Below, in pieces: positions 1-10,760 of a DNA stretch of 64,000 bases. The stretch is from Melampsora larici-populina 98AG31. Its lineage: Eukaryota; Basidiomycota; Pucciniomycetes; Pucciniales; Melampsoraceae. Below the pieces are notes generated by a model. It had not been told where the DNA came from, searched no databases, and saw nothing but the letters and a program-made list of their open reading frames with translations. The position numbers and the translations under genes are program-made. The stretch is from the NCBI RefSeq assembly GCF_000204055.1, contig NW_006768783.1, positions 558,720 to 622,719 of the forward strand, written 5' to 3'. Position 1 is the stretch's first letter. Each line of letters opens with the position of its first letter.

Positions 1-66
1 AAAGCATGTGACGATGCTTCCAAAGGTACCAGTCAACTATATTTCTTTATAGATGTTGACTGACCC

Positions 67-2451
67 TTGTTTTTGCTCTCCGTAGACGTAGAACGAGGAA
101 AACAACCTCCTACGCGCCCAAACGTCAAGGTTATCTGGATAACTGATGATTCCCCACCCCCGCCGAACCGGAGACGGTCCGACCGAAATCGAGATGACCC
201 GCCTTCCTATTCAGGAACACAGGTCCGATCAAAAAGGACCCGGTTGAACCTGGCTTCCAAACCGAGGGACCCTGTTTCGAACCACGAGCATGATTCGGAA
301 CAAGATGCGGATGCTGAGGATGACGATGATGAGGAAGAGGAAGAGGAAGAGGGAGAGAAGGAAAACGAAAAGGAGGAGGTGGAGGTGGTGGAAGAAAATA
401 ACCGAGTTGAGGATTCAGTACCCACCGAAGATAAAAATCATCTGTCCTCAAAATCACTCATAGAAGATGAAAGCGAAGAAGAAGACGAAATTATTCCAAG
501 CCACTCACTCAAACCGAATGGAAGCAAGATGATCATTCAAGATCCACCCTCAGATATTGATGGTGAACCACTCTCTCCACCACTATCATCACCTGCGCGG
601 ACGAAGGAACCACGAATGTCCCCGATTTTGGAACGGTCTGATGAAGATTTACCTCCTCCTAAGGATTCGGAGGCTACCCACAGTCATTCAGGCCAAGTTC
701 TGCCTGACTCATTACCTGCAGATGTTGAACAAGGTCCACAGGCCGCACAGAGTGATCTACGTGCTCAAATCTCCCCGGTGCAATTCAATTCACACAATCC
801 TGTTCCTGATCTCACATCGGAAAACCTTAACTTGGACGGTGGAGAGAATATCCCTCCTGACGTGACGTCTCAAAAGGCACTTGAGCCCACGGTGGAACCT
901 CTCAGTCAGCTCACCAGAAACCAAATGGGTCAGTTTATATATTACACACGCCCGGGTACTCTTCAGAGTAAGACATGGACATGCATACCCAAAACCAATC
1001 TTTGTTGACTTAATCTCACTGATTTTTTTTGCTTTCTATCATAGGATCTGAAGATCAAGTCACTCTTTGTGAAGATGCAATGGATTTAGACATACCTGTA
1101 TTTGACTCGAGTGAAGTGGCAACTAATCCGGCCAACTTGCCATCCGCAACCTCGGAGGTGGGATTTATACTGAAGCATCAAGAAATTTTATGTCAAAGTT
1201 TCACCGAGTTTCCGGCCAAAAAATTATCTTCAGCTACCTTTGCCAAAGGTAGAGACAGTGCTTTCAACCTGATCACCATGAGGCTGGAACATATTCCTCT
1301 CTTGGAAAAGCCGGCTTTCCAATTACCTCCGGGAACCTGTTTCTCAGGCAGCAAGATGACCAATGCAGCATGGCTTGATTTTGTTAATGAGCAAGGTGGG
1401 TACCTATGATTGATTGATCTTTTGTACAATAAATTAACTGACATAAAATTATGTCACAGGCCTTCAATTCTTCACACCGGCTGAAGGTGAATTGCTGTTT
1501 AGCTCCGAAATATGGAGCCCTTCTTTGTTTCAAGAGTCTTTCAAACCGGACCTGGATTCAAATTTATGGCCGTATCAATTATGGCGGACTGTGCGGCCTA
1601 CTGGATGTCCTTCCCAAAAGAAACGTCGAGAGGTTTCTAATTTATTTCAAGATGCTATTGCAGTTGCTGGGGATCAAGTCATTCACAAGAATACGTTTGA
1701 AGAAAACCCGGATGCTACTCCTTATGAAAATAGTTATAGATTTGTTTCTCATTTGTTATTAACTCGTCCAACCTTAGGCTCCACTGGTGGCGGAGAAAAT
1801 CTAATTACTTCAGGCTCGTCAGGATCTCAAATAATTGCACACGACTCCGCAGTGGTCAAAGCCGGTACATTAAATAATCTTCAAAACTTTTCAGTCAGTG
1901 TTCACGATGTATTAATGGGGCTAGCTGTACTTGATTTACATTCAAAAATTCCTGAAAAAGCAACTGATGCTGAACAAAAACAAATCAAAAAAGATATCAA
2001 TAAGAAGATTGACGAATTGAAGGAGGTTGGGTTTGGTTGGGGTTCCTTGGCCGGTTTCATAACTAGTGGTGTTAGAGGGTTAATGTTGGCTTCAAGAGAT
2101 AAGCATGTGCCAGTGGGCAATTCTATGGCAATCATCAAGGCTGCGGAGGCAATTCAAAAGTTGGAGAAGATTTGGTGCCGGACCCATGATTACATTATGG
2201 GACTTTTGGTCAAAGGCTATTTCCCTCACAAGCGGTCAGTTCATCCTGGGAAATCAGTGTTTGGTGAGGTCAAGGTTCAAAAGATTCAGCTGGCCATATG
2301 CCTGGCCTACGACATTGGATACTATTGGTCAGTGCAGGTACCAGGTATGACTTGTGCTATTCTTCCTAAAGCTTATATCCCTTTGGTGAAGATCAACAAC
2401 ACCAAGCTGACAGTTGTAGGGGAAGAGGAAGATGCAATGGATCTTGAGTGA
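67..2451 (+). CDS. Unknown protein with acidic disordered N-terminal half (5' partial)
   Basis: I do not recognise this protein. Three exons join in frame: about 86-929 (after a CTCTCCGTAG acceptor), about 1045-1394 (after CTATCATAG) and about 1460-2451 (after ATGTCACAG). The true start lies upstream of the window or in an unseen exon. The first exon encodes a Pro/Ser/Asp/Glu-rich low-complexity region with a long Glu/Asp run near 313-410. The last exon encodes a more ordered, partly helical region of about 330 residues (for example GFGWGSLAGFITSGVRG and the Lys-rich helix before it), ending in a short acidic tail EEEDAMDLE. No catalytic motif or membrane segment is apparent. It lies on the same strand as the TET-like gene 1.1 kb downstream, and the two may belong to one accessory unit. 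The acidic disordered plus structured layout resembles lineage-specific, transposon-associated proteins of rusts, but this is inference. Confidence 0.6.
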
Positions 2452-2577
2452 ATGTTTTGTATCTTCTATGTTTTGTTTTCTGCTTTCGTCACCAAAATAC
2501 TCTTATGTAAGCAATGTCAACTATCATTGGTTCTTGAGTAATGAAACTTTCCGTGCTACAACCTCTGTGTGAAACAT

Positions 2578-2617
2578 CACCTTACAGTTGATATGTAAAC
2601 ATATCAACTGTAAGGTG
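2578..2617. repeat. Perfect 19-bp palindrome with 2-nt centre
   Basis: The left arm at 2578-2596 (CACCTTACAGTTGATATGT) is the exact reverse complement of 2599-2617, with only AA between the arms. It lies about 125 bp after the stop codon of the acidic-protein gene. It could act as a hairpin near the 3' end of that transcript, or be a fossil of two abutting terminal inverted repeats. No target duplication is obvious. Confidence 0.85.
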
Positions 2618-3025
2618 TAAGGCTACATGTGTATACATTGTGTAATGGCTGACCACAACTCAGCCACCATTCGAGTGGAAGCATTTAACCAGTCCTTCGT
2701 TCCCAGATTCTTCTGATCTTATCATTATTGAAATCTGTTCTGTCCGCTTCCTTCAATTTGTTGAATCCACCAAGGTAATCCATGTTCTTCCTTTGTCTTC
2801 CCGTCTGTTGTTTACTTTACCGAGATGAAGACAGATCATATACGAAGAAATATTACATCCTCAAGAAGAAATGGAACCTTGAAGAATCCACAAGAAGCCG
2901 CAACTAATTGATTGTAGATGAATAAATCAATCAATATTTCTCAAACATCTGTTCAATTCATCGCAAAAGAAGACTCATATAATTCAAAACATTTACCTCT
3001 CATGATTTACTCACAAACAATTATT

Positions 3026-3426
3026 GAAGACGGTGGCACTTGAGATACATGCAGAGATGTTTATGTCTCGTGAAGGGCAGGGCAAGTGACCGAGGGGTCC
3101 CCCAACTACCAGCCTAACCCTTTGCTAAATGTATCTCAGTGCTTCCACATTTCATTCCTCAAGAAATTACTCAATACTTATTCAATCAATTATTCATAAA
3201 TGCAAATTGACTTAAATCATTTACAGCTCACCGTTATTCAGATTGACTCATGGAAGACGGTGGCACTTGAGATACATGCAGAGATGTTTATGTCTCGTGA
3301 AGGGCAGGGCAAGTGACCAAGGGGTCCCCCAACTACCAGCCTAACCCTTTGCTAAATGTATCTCAGTGCTTCCGCATTTCATTCCTCAAAAAATTACTCA
3401 ATACTTATTCAATCAATTATTCATTC
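3026..3426. repeat. Two direct copies of a 174-bp foldable repeat, period 227 bp
   Basis: Copy A (3026-3199) and copy B (3253-3426) are nearly identical, with a handful of substitutions (for example CCGAGG versus CCAAGG). Within each copy the ends pair: GGCACTTGAGATACAT near the start matches the reverse complement of ATGTATCTCAGTGC near the end. Shorter internal pairs (GAGA/TCTC, AAGGG/CCCTT, GGGG/CCCC) allow a multi-branched fold. It may be a small non-autonomous element or a structured RNA gene; there are no Pol III boxes I would trust. Confidence 0.75.
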
Positions 3427-3557
3427 ATAAGACCTCACATTGAATCATTTCATATAACCTAAATTTTAATCACTTATTTCTATGCGTCCCCACACACATT
3501 CCAAAATATTCAAGTGTTGAACATACCATTAATCAAAGCAATTTTTTTTCCCTGTAG

Positions 3558-5198
3558 ATGGCCAAACCAGTATCTGAACTCCGAAAGCAAAAGATGGTCA
3601 AGTACCAAAAGCGGAAGAAGGCTCAACAACACAATGCCCAACGGGATCCGGTCCGGGATGTTGGAAGAGAACATGTCAGTCAAAGAATCAAAGCAGGAAT
3701 CAAAGACCGGTTTGGCTTGCCAGAGGACTGTGATGTATTCCGAGTTCCTCAATTTGGGAACAGGAAAGAGCGAGTAGTGACCTATGGGACTGTGGTACTT
3801 GTGAATCTGGCTGGAAATAAGCTTATATGTGTTGCTAGGTTCAACAAAGAGGTCAAGTCCCTCGACCTTTCTGTTGTTTCCACATGGCTGAAATTTCTTG
3901 CTGCAGGACCCCGCCAGCATTGACCCTGCCCAAGTGCAACTTTGGAAAGACTTTCGAAGGGCCATCAAGATCATGCATCAACACTCTGAAGCACGGGGTG
4001 TGATCAAGGAAAATCATGCAGTCAAGATGCTACCGCCCCACGAGCGGCAAGGTACTATGAAAGCATTTGGTCACAGATCATCTAAGCGTGCTGGACAATA
4101 TCAGAGAGGAACAGTTATTGGTTTGTTTATCTTCACCTTTCCACATAAGGACATTTCAGAAACTTAATCTCTTCAATGTCTTAACACCAGCCACCTATGC
4201 CCAAAATTCATCTACCAGCGAGGACCCAGCCAAACTAGACGAGGACGAAGCCCGCCAAGATGAACTTCCTTGGGTAGTGGACTTTCATGCTGAAAGGACA
4301 TGTTCATTATCTCTATTTGTGTATGGTTCCAACAAGAAGCTGGCCAAAGAGACTGATGCCCCGTCGTGGGGATCAAAAGAGCCGGTGCCTGTGCCTGGTA
4401 GCAAAGAGTGGGAGAAATCACCCAATGCCCAAGTCTTTGGGCACAAGGCTTTTGTGGGATCCAATGTGATTGCTACCACTGGAGGATTCCGCAACGGAGT
4501 TCATTGTGACTTTGATGCCACTGGATTTGCTTCTGGTTTCTTCTGCTTAATTGATGCCAACACATGTTGAGTATTTAATATTCACAGTCTTCTGACCAAT
4601 CTGCTGACATATGTAATCTATCACAGCCGAAATTATTACTCCGGCAAGAAGACTCGAACTTTTGGCCGAGAGGAAGGAAGAAATTGAACTAGAGAAGAAG
4701 ACTGGACACCGCATTGATAAGAAGCATCCCCAAGTGGGTGCCAAGTTTGTAATTCACATCAGTAACTATTTCAAGTTTATTGTAGACATCAATGCAGCTG
4801 ATGTGGTAGAATTACTGTGGGCGACAGATGTTCGCCACAACACCAAACATTTTTTATTTTCTGAAGGAGAGAAAAAAAAGACAACATACTTGCAGGGTGC
4901 TGTAACAAGGGAAAAAACCAAGGCAAGAAAAGGGATTGGAAAGAGTAAAGGGGCGGTAGACCATGTACTTGCTTATGCTTGTAGCACTCAGATCAGTACC
5001 ACTGTGGTGGCAGCAATGAAGGAGATTATGGAACAGCGGGTTGGTTTGGATGATGAGAGCTGGGAAAAATTGCACAGCAGCCTTGCAGAGACCTACGATA
5101 AGCAGATGCAACGGAAACGGGCCAATTTGGACCATCTTCAGAATAAGATTACTTCTTATAAGGAAACAAAAGGTTCAGCACTCAGATTTTTAAAATGA
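3558..5198 (+). CDS. TET/JBP-like 2OG-Fe(II) dioxygenase
   Basis: Four exons join in frame to a 484-residue protein: 3558-3851, 3907-4120, 4191-4565 and 4627-5198, each intron with GT..AG ends. Residues around 255-290 carry the signature GFRNGVHCDFDATGF, giving the HxD iron ligands His274 and Asp276. The distal iron-binding His is probably His365 in VRHNTKHF. I do not see a clear 2-oxoglutarate-binding Arg in its usual setting; an Arg in TREK is a weak candidate. The family (rust and mushroom TET/JBP enzymes) oxidises modified pyrimidine bases in DNA, and expanded fungal copies are known to travel with DNA transposons. The N-terminus is Lys/Arg-rich and nuclear-like, and the C-terminus is a Lys-rich coiled-coil-like tail. 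The ATG directly follows an acceptor-like CCCTGTAG, so an upstream non-coding exon is likely. Activity on DNA is inferred, not shown. Confidence 0.8.
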
Positions 5199-5338
5199 TA
5201 TATACATGTTTTTTTTTGTTTTTAAGATGATAATTTTGTGAGCAAAGGGTTTTTGTAAATTTTTGAATTTTTTAAGAGCAACAAATTTTGGAATACAGAT
5301 TGAAAGGAAAGAATTTACTCCTGAATTTCTGCCTTGTG

Positions 5339-7502
5339 CTAATCTCTTGCTGGAATATGAGTCTGTTCCCCAGACTTACCTCCATACAACAGCTCCATCT
5401 CCTCCCGTACACTTAATTTTGCTACCTTTGGCGGTAGCAACCCCAGGTGCTTGCATATCTTGTTGCATTCGTGCTGGGTAGAGAAGTTCTCCAAGCCTTT
5501 CCTTCCAGTATTTCCGTCGCACCAAGCCATAATGGGGCCAAAACAAACCGTCAGGCAAAATGTTGGAATGCAAGCAGAAAAGTACTTACTTGCTTGTATC
5601 CACAATCAAAGGGTCCGTCAATACCAAACCTACCCCCTGAAGATCCGCAACCATTCTTCTTCCGCCATAGTGTTTATGAGACCAATGACTGAGAGCTTGC
5701 ATTACTTCATTGACTAAAGGACTGTCTGAAGGCCGGAGTTCAAAGTTGTGATTGCTGGTATACTTGCGGTATTGTGTAACATCAAGTACTTCTTCAAAGA
5801 AATAAGCACATTCTGTCGTAGCACTGCTTCCTGCATAGACTGGAAAGTTTTGAACCATCTGGAAAATAAAAACATGTTATCGAGAAAGCTTGAATAAAAT
5901 GAGATCCATATATTTGACTCACACGAATGTTTTGGATAGCTTCAACTGTTGCAGGGAAAAGTTGAATTTCATTCAGACCCAAAGCGGCTTTCTTAAACTT
6001 TTCAATCACCATGGAAACAGCAGCATACACTCCACCGGATTCTTTATGGACAGCCAGATGAGTCATATTGGGAGGCAGCTCCCTCCGCTTCTTGGCAACC
6101 ATCGGAGTCACCTCACCACCAGGTGTTCTTCCAAAGGCATTGTAACATGTCCTGAAAGAACCTTTTCTAATCACCACACTTTCATCAACTTTGAAATGAT
6201 ACGGTGTTACCACCCATTCAGGTTTACCTTCTGCATTTCCTGTCAAAATGCATTTTTTCCCAACGGTGAAACCGTCTGTAGTCTCAGCAGGTGGAACAGG
6301 GCGAGCCATGGGAAGCTTTCGACCAAATACGGAGATATCAATAGCCTCTCTGAAATCAAAGGCCGGTACTAAGGAGGGCATGTCAGCCAGACCAAAAATG
6401 AGTAGTGAACAAGAGCGGTGAGCTTACCTGTCTGGTGAGGTGGTATCACATGAGTCATAGCTACAGGAGCCACATCACTCTGAGCACGGTGGGGAGATTT
6501 TCGTGGGGTGATGGGTGGCGGGAGTGTGTATGTACTATTCTTGGTTTTAAAATTAGAAGCCTTCTTTCGAGTGACTCGTGGTGAGGTGACTTTTGTTGAA
6601 GTTGAAGGTGTACACCTGGCTTTCTTGCTTGGCTGGAATATTTCGACACTCAAAGGCAGATCACCATCACTATCACTATCACTATCACCATAATCCGCTT
6701 CTTCATCTCCATCATCTAATAACATCTCCTCATAAGTCAAATGTTGAGATGCCTTTCTTTTAGCTTGTCGTTGAGGTTGTACCGGCTTACTGGTGGAAGG
6801 TCGAAGCCAAGGATTATTTTTGACATATTTGTCAGCCAGAAAAATTAGCTCGAGGCTAGGTTCTCCTTTAGTGTCATCAAGATATCTGGCAAAAACTTCA
6901 TTGTTATGTAAGACCACAGGTGATTTCCGGCCACGGCCGGTTTTGGCCAGGTTGAAATACTCAGAGTTGTAAACTTTGGGTGCCTGAGGGTAAAGAGGAG
7001 AGTCAACCGAGTGGTCCCACAGGTTGAAGATGCCTTCCTTGGTGTCGTCCAAGAGTGTCAACAATGACCTATCCACAGTGAAAGTTCCCCAAAGTCGACC
7101 ATGAGCGAAAGAGCCGGTGTCGTATATCACCATCCATCCTACAGAGCATACTCGGCCAGTGTGAGTAGTGAAAGGTGGAGGTTTAGGTGCTGCTGGGTGA
7201 CCATTAAACATGCGGTTGCTGCTAGCTTGTTTCTTGGCAGCAGCTCGCTTTGACTTGTCGCTTTGAAGTTGGTGAACATGAGTACCAGTGGAAGTCGAGG
7301 TACGGGCTGCAACAGCTGCTTTGGCATTGATGACCTTGAGATTGGCAGGGCGGGGTTGAGAAGCTTGGGTGGGTGCCTGCTGGGGGGGAGAAGGAACCTT
7401 TTTGTTTCGGTCCGCATTGATGTTTTCAAGGCAGGGTCCACATATTTTGTGTTCGCCTTGACGGAGAGTACTTTGACATAAGGGACAAGTAGGTCGGTTC
7501 AT
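5339..7502 (-). CDS. Alpha-type (atypical) protein kinase
   Basis: The start chosen is the ATG at 7502, which puts a CPLC..CGPC zinc-ribbon-like pair at the N-terminus (MNRPTCPLCQ). Exon 1 (7502-6428) encodes this ribbon, a basic Pro/Ser-rich linker and an acidic patch. Exons 2 (6368-5923) and 3 (5858-5590) carry the alpha-kinase domain: VVIRKGSFRTCYNAFG, the lysine motif MVAKKRREL, the zinc-ligand His in ALSHWSHKHYGG and the catalytic core MVADLQGVG..LVLTDP. The last segment has GNTG and the zinc-binding tail HECNKICKHLGL before the stop at 5339. Introns 1 and 2 have good consensus (GTAAGC..TAG and GTGAGT..CAG). After exon 3 the reading frame shifts near 5550-5590. A GTAAGT donor is present, but the only in-frame AG acceptor would delete the FG..GNTG segment. 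The locus may therefore be a recent pseudogene or contain a one-base error. It is convergent with the TET-like gene. Confidence 0.8.
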
Positions 7503-7540
7503 GATAGTGAAATATGAGTATCTGAGAGAAACCAATGTCA

Positions 7541-8030
7541 AAGAAGAAGCTGATTGAAGAAGATTGAGGTCAATCAAAGAAGATTGAAGTCGATCGGAGA
7601 AGATTGAAGTCGATCGAAGAAGATTGAAGAAGATTGAAGTCGATCGAAGAAGATTGAAGAAGATTGAAACTGATTCAAGAAGATTGAAACCGAATCAAGA
7701 AGATTGAAGAATATTGAAGAGGATTCAAGAAGATTGAAACCGATTCAAGAAGATTGAAGAAGATTGAAACCGATTCAAGAATATTGAAGAAGATTGAAGA
7801 AGATCGAAGAGAATTGAAGAATACTAGGGAACAATGAAGCCGATACAAGAATATTGAAGAAGGGTGAAGCCGATCCAAGAATATCAAAGAAGATTGAAGA
7901 CAATCAAAGAAGGATGAAGAAGAGTGGAGACGATCAAAGAGGTTCAGTGTAGTGTAGAAGAGTGAAGACGATCAAATAAGGATGAAGAAGAGTGGAGACA
8001 ATCAAAGAGGTTCAGTGTAGTGTAGGTTTG
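7541..8030. repeat. GAAGATTGA-type minisatellite
   Basis: Degenerate tandem units built on GAAGAAGATTGAA(G/A)(T/C)CGATC run from about 7541 to 7905. A longer imperfect duplication (GGATGAAGAAGAGTGGAGAC plus a GTTCAGTGTAGTGTAG tail) follows at about 7910-7957 and 7980-8026. The array lies immediately 5' of the alpha-kinase start and so occupies its likely promoter or 5' leader. Confidence 0.85.
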
Positions 8031-8164
8031 GTTGAACAAGTGGATGGGTGGAGACTATAACAAAAGTTGGAGGAATGACTAAGATGATCGGTGATGGTGT
8101 GTGGGTTGTGTGATTGGTTGAGAGGTAGAGGTAGAGAGGTACACTTTTCATCATCTAATGTGAA

Positions 8165-8568
8165 GTTTTCATTTTTGGGGTCTTTGTTTATGGTGTGTTA
8201 ATTGTCGTTTTTTGATTATCGACATTTGTTTTTTGATTTTTGACTTTTGATTTTTTGATTTTTTGATTTTTGAATTTTGATGTCCTCTTTTGTGGTTTCC
8301 TGGTACTTTTTGTGTCAATGCAACAATGGGGTGACAAATGTTGAGTTTCAAGTTGTAAATCTACTGAAATTTGGGCCGTAACCTGGTCTGAAAGGGGTTT
8401 CTGCCATGACTTTTACTCCGGTACAGGGGTTTTTGCCCTGTATTTGAGTATTTTCTGTAGTTTTGTCTTTGATTTTTGAATTTCGCACCCGGGAATTGTG
8501 ATTTTTGATTTTTGATTTTTGCATTGTCACCTTGACACCTCTCGCATTCCGTACCGGTCATTCAAAGA
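8165..8568. other. Low-complexity T-rich spacer
   Basis: Runs of GATTTTTGATTTTT occur at about 8215-8280 and 8480-8525, and no gene is supported. The missing N-terminal exons of the hAT transposase would be expected here but are not found. Confidence 0.5.
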
Positions 8569-10282
8569 TTGGCTAGTATTGAAGAGCAAGACAAATTAGA
8601 CGGAGCGGTCATAGAAGGCACCGATCTCAATCATGACAATCAGAATCTAGATGATAGCGATGACAATGATGTGGATAGTGTGCACAGTAGTGAATCCAAC
8701 AAATCAACTACTGATCCCCAACGTGACAAAGAAGAAGAAGAAGATGCGGAGCAGCTAGACAAACCTCAAGTATACCAACGCCGTAAGACGGCCTACCTTC
8801 TTGGTGATACATATATGAAACAGCTGACTAAAGACGTAAGTTGTTCTTTTGTTCCTCTCTTTTACCTGTTGGTTTTTTCTTCTCCTCTCGCTAATTTTTG
8901 CTTCATTATTTAGATGGATACTGTGAACAAGAAGCTCACCCGTTCAAGCGCCCACCGGGCCGACTTCAATCGCCGCCGACAACAAGCAAATTTGCAGCGT
9001 CAAGATGAAGATTTATCTTAACTCAAAGCCCTTTTATCAGGTCATGGTATACGCTGGGGTATCCGTGCTGAACGTTGGGAGAGGATGTGGGAGTCTTGTA
9101 ATGTAGGTTTTGTTATTTTCTTATCCTATCTGTTTGGTCTATGAAGGTTGCTAAGTGTGTCCATGTATTAGCTCATTGATCGAGTCATGAGGGATGACAT
9201 GGAAGAAGTCCATTCAAAGAGGCGTCGCCCGAGGAAGGATGGGAAAAAGCACGGGTATTTTGAGGAGGTGGTATTCTCTGTTGCAGATTGGCAAGCCATG
9301 AGGGACATGTTGGACATTCTGACGGTAAGTATTACTTGATTTTTTATATTTTTCATTCATTTTCAATCTTTTTATACTTATTCTAATCTTCTTCTTTTCC
9401 TCCTTTCCAGCCGTTCAAGTTTTTGACTTGGGAGATGGAAGGCGATAAGCCAACCGGATGCTTGGTTTTGGTGAAGTATGTTCAGCTGAAGGCTTCCATG
9501 GAGGATCGAATCAAGAAGATGCATGAAAACGACCCCCTCTACCCCATGGTGGATGTTATGATCGACAAGATCATTGCATACCTGAACAAAGCCCTCGATT
9601 GCGACACATTGATCTTAGCCGCCATTTTCCACCCTGGACTTTGAGTCAAATTTTTCTCGCATTCTTTGGGAATGGGGTCTGAAGGTAATAATCGGGCTGA
9701 GCAGTTATTGAGATCTGTGTTTACTCAGAAACGGGATGATATGTTCCTTGATCACCAAACCACGACTCCTCCTCGATCCGAATCCCCGACTGTAGACGGT
9801 TTTGGATCTTTAATGCCGTCTTTCTACAGTGATTTAGTGACATCGAGCGAGCTTAGTGAGCTTGATCGATATCTTCAAGGGGTTGATCCAATGGCAAGTC
9901 CTAACTTGAACAATCCACAACTTGCTTTGGATTGGTGGAAGGTGAGCATAGTTTTTCCGCACATTCTTATTTTGCAATTAAACTGATCATAGATTTTATT
10001 TAGGCTCATGCTGGGAAATACCCAGTCTTGTCAGTCTTAGCTCAGGACTATCTTGCCACGCCTGCTGCGTCTGCTGCACCGGAACGTTCGTTCAGCGTGG
10101 CTGGACGTGTGTGTACAGCAGAACGAGGTGGGATGACTCCTCGAATGATCGAGATGACAGTCAGTGGCCAGTTGTGGGTTTCAGAAGGTGTCCCATTGAG
10201 TGGTGACTTTGCTGAAGTGGAGAAGGTGATGTCTTATGCAAAGAAAGCAATTCAAAAGAAAACCCGTAATACTTATGTCTAG
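8569..10282 (+). pseudogene. Decayed hAT-family transposase, 5' truncated
   Basis: The C-terminal hAT dimerisation region is clear at about 10003-10230: WWK, YPVLSVLAQDYLATPAAS and ERSFSVAGRV. Upstream pieces in the same order match the second half of rust hAT transposases: an acidic linker (8569-8836), LKALLSGHGIRWGIRAE (9020-9080), a segment with FEEVVFSVADWQAMRDML (9170-9325) and LMVLVKY-like residues with YPMVDVMIDKI (9420-9640). Splice sites between pieces are still recognisable (GTAAGT at 8837, TTTAG before 8914, GTGAGC near 9940). The N-terminal zinc finger and first part of the RNase H-like fold are absent. In-frame stops occur at 9018-9020 (TAA) and 9643-9645 (TGA inside FHPGL*VKFF). 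The TGA would derive from CGA in a TCG context. Confidence 0.75.
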
Positions 10283-10289
10283 TTAGTTT

Positions 10290-10760
10290 GTGTTACTTTA
10301 CTAGTTTAAATTATTTTCAATCTTTCTTTACAGTCGTTGCAGTGAATTTATTTTATTTTACTCTATCAGGTTCTTTTAAATTTTTCAAGCTTTTCTTTAC
10401 GCTCATTACAAATGGTTTATCTTACTTTACTTTATTATTTTCAATCAATTTTTTTATTTTTTCTTTACGGTCTTTACAATTAGTCTGTTTTATCTTACTT
10501 GTTTAGTTTTCTTTACTGTCTTTACAAGAATAGCGCTTGTTTTTCTTTTTTTTTGGCTCGACTTGTTTTGAAAAAAAATCACCACTTTTTTGCTTGAAAC
10601 GCTGCGATGCGCTGCGTGAAATCACCGCGTTTCGCGTTACTATTTTGTAGCAAGATACTCGCCGCGCCCCCGCTGATACTAACTAGGTAGGGTCTCCAAA
10701 AAAATCGCAGCGCTGCCGATTTCTACGTTTTCAGCGCTGCGAGCCAGGCTTGCTCCAGAA
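10290..10760. other. T-rich tail and GC-rich CGCAGCG inverted motifs
   Basis: After the hAT stop comes a T-rich stretch in which TTTACAGT/TTTACGGTC motifs recur. At 10595-10745 many CGCTGCG/CGCAGCG words occur in both orientations. These could be subterminal repeats of the hAT or of another DNA transposon, but I cannot define the termini. Confidence 0.4.

Larger units (their letters stand above)
2452..3557. other. Intergenic spacer with palindrome and duplicated hairpin repeat
   Basis: No convincing coding region. It holds a perfect inverted repeat (2578-2617) and two copies of a 174-bp foldable repeat (3026-3426). A T-run followed by CCCTGTAG directly before the ATG at 3558 looks like a splice acceptor, so part of this spacer may be a 5' UTR intron of the TET-like gene. 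Confidence 0.6.

Noticed and set aside
207..425. Minus-strand Ser-rich frame
   Set aside because: It is the complement of the Glu/Asp-rich tract of the plus-strand gene.
3110..3125. CCTAACCC word resembling the telomere repeat
   Set aside because: It occurs once per copy of the 174-bp repeat and is never in tandem.
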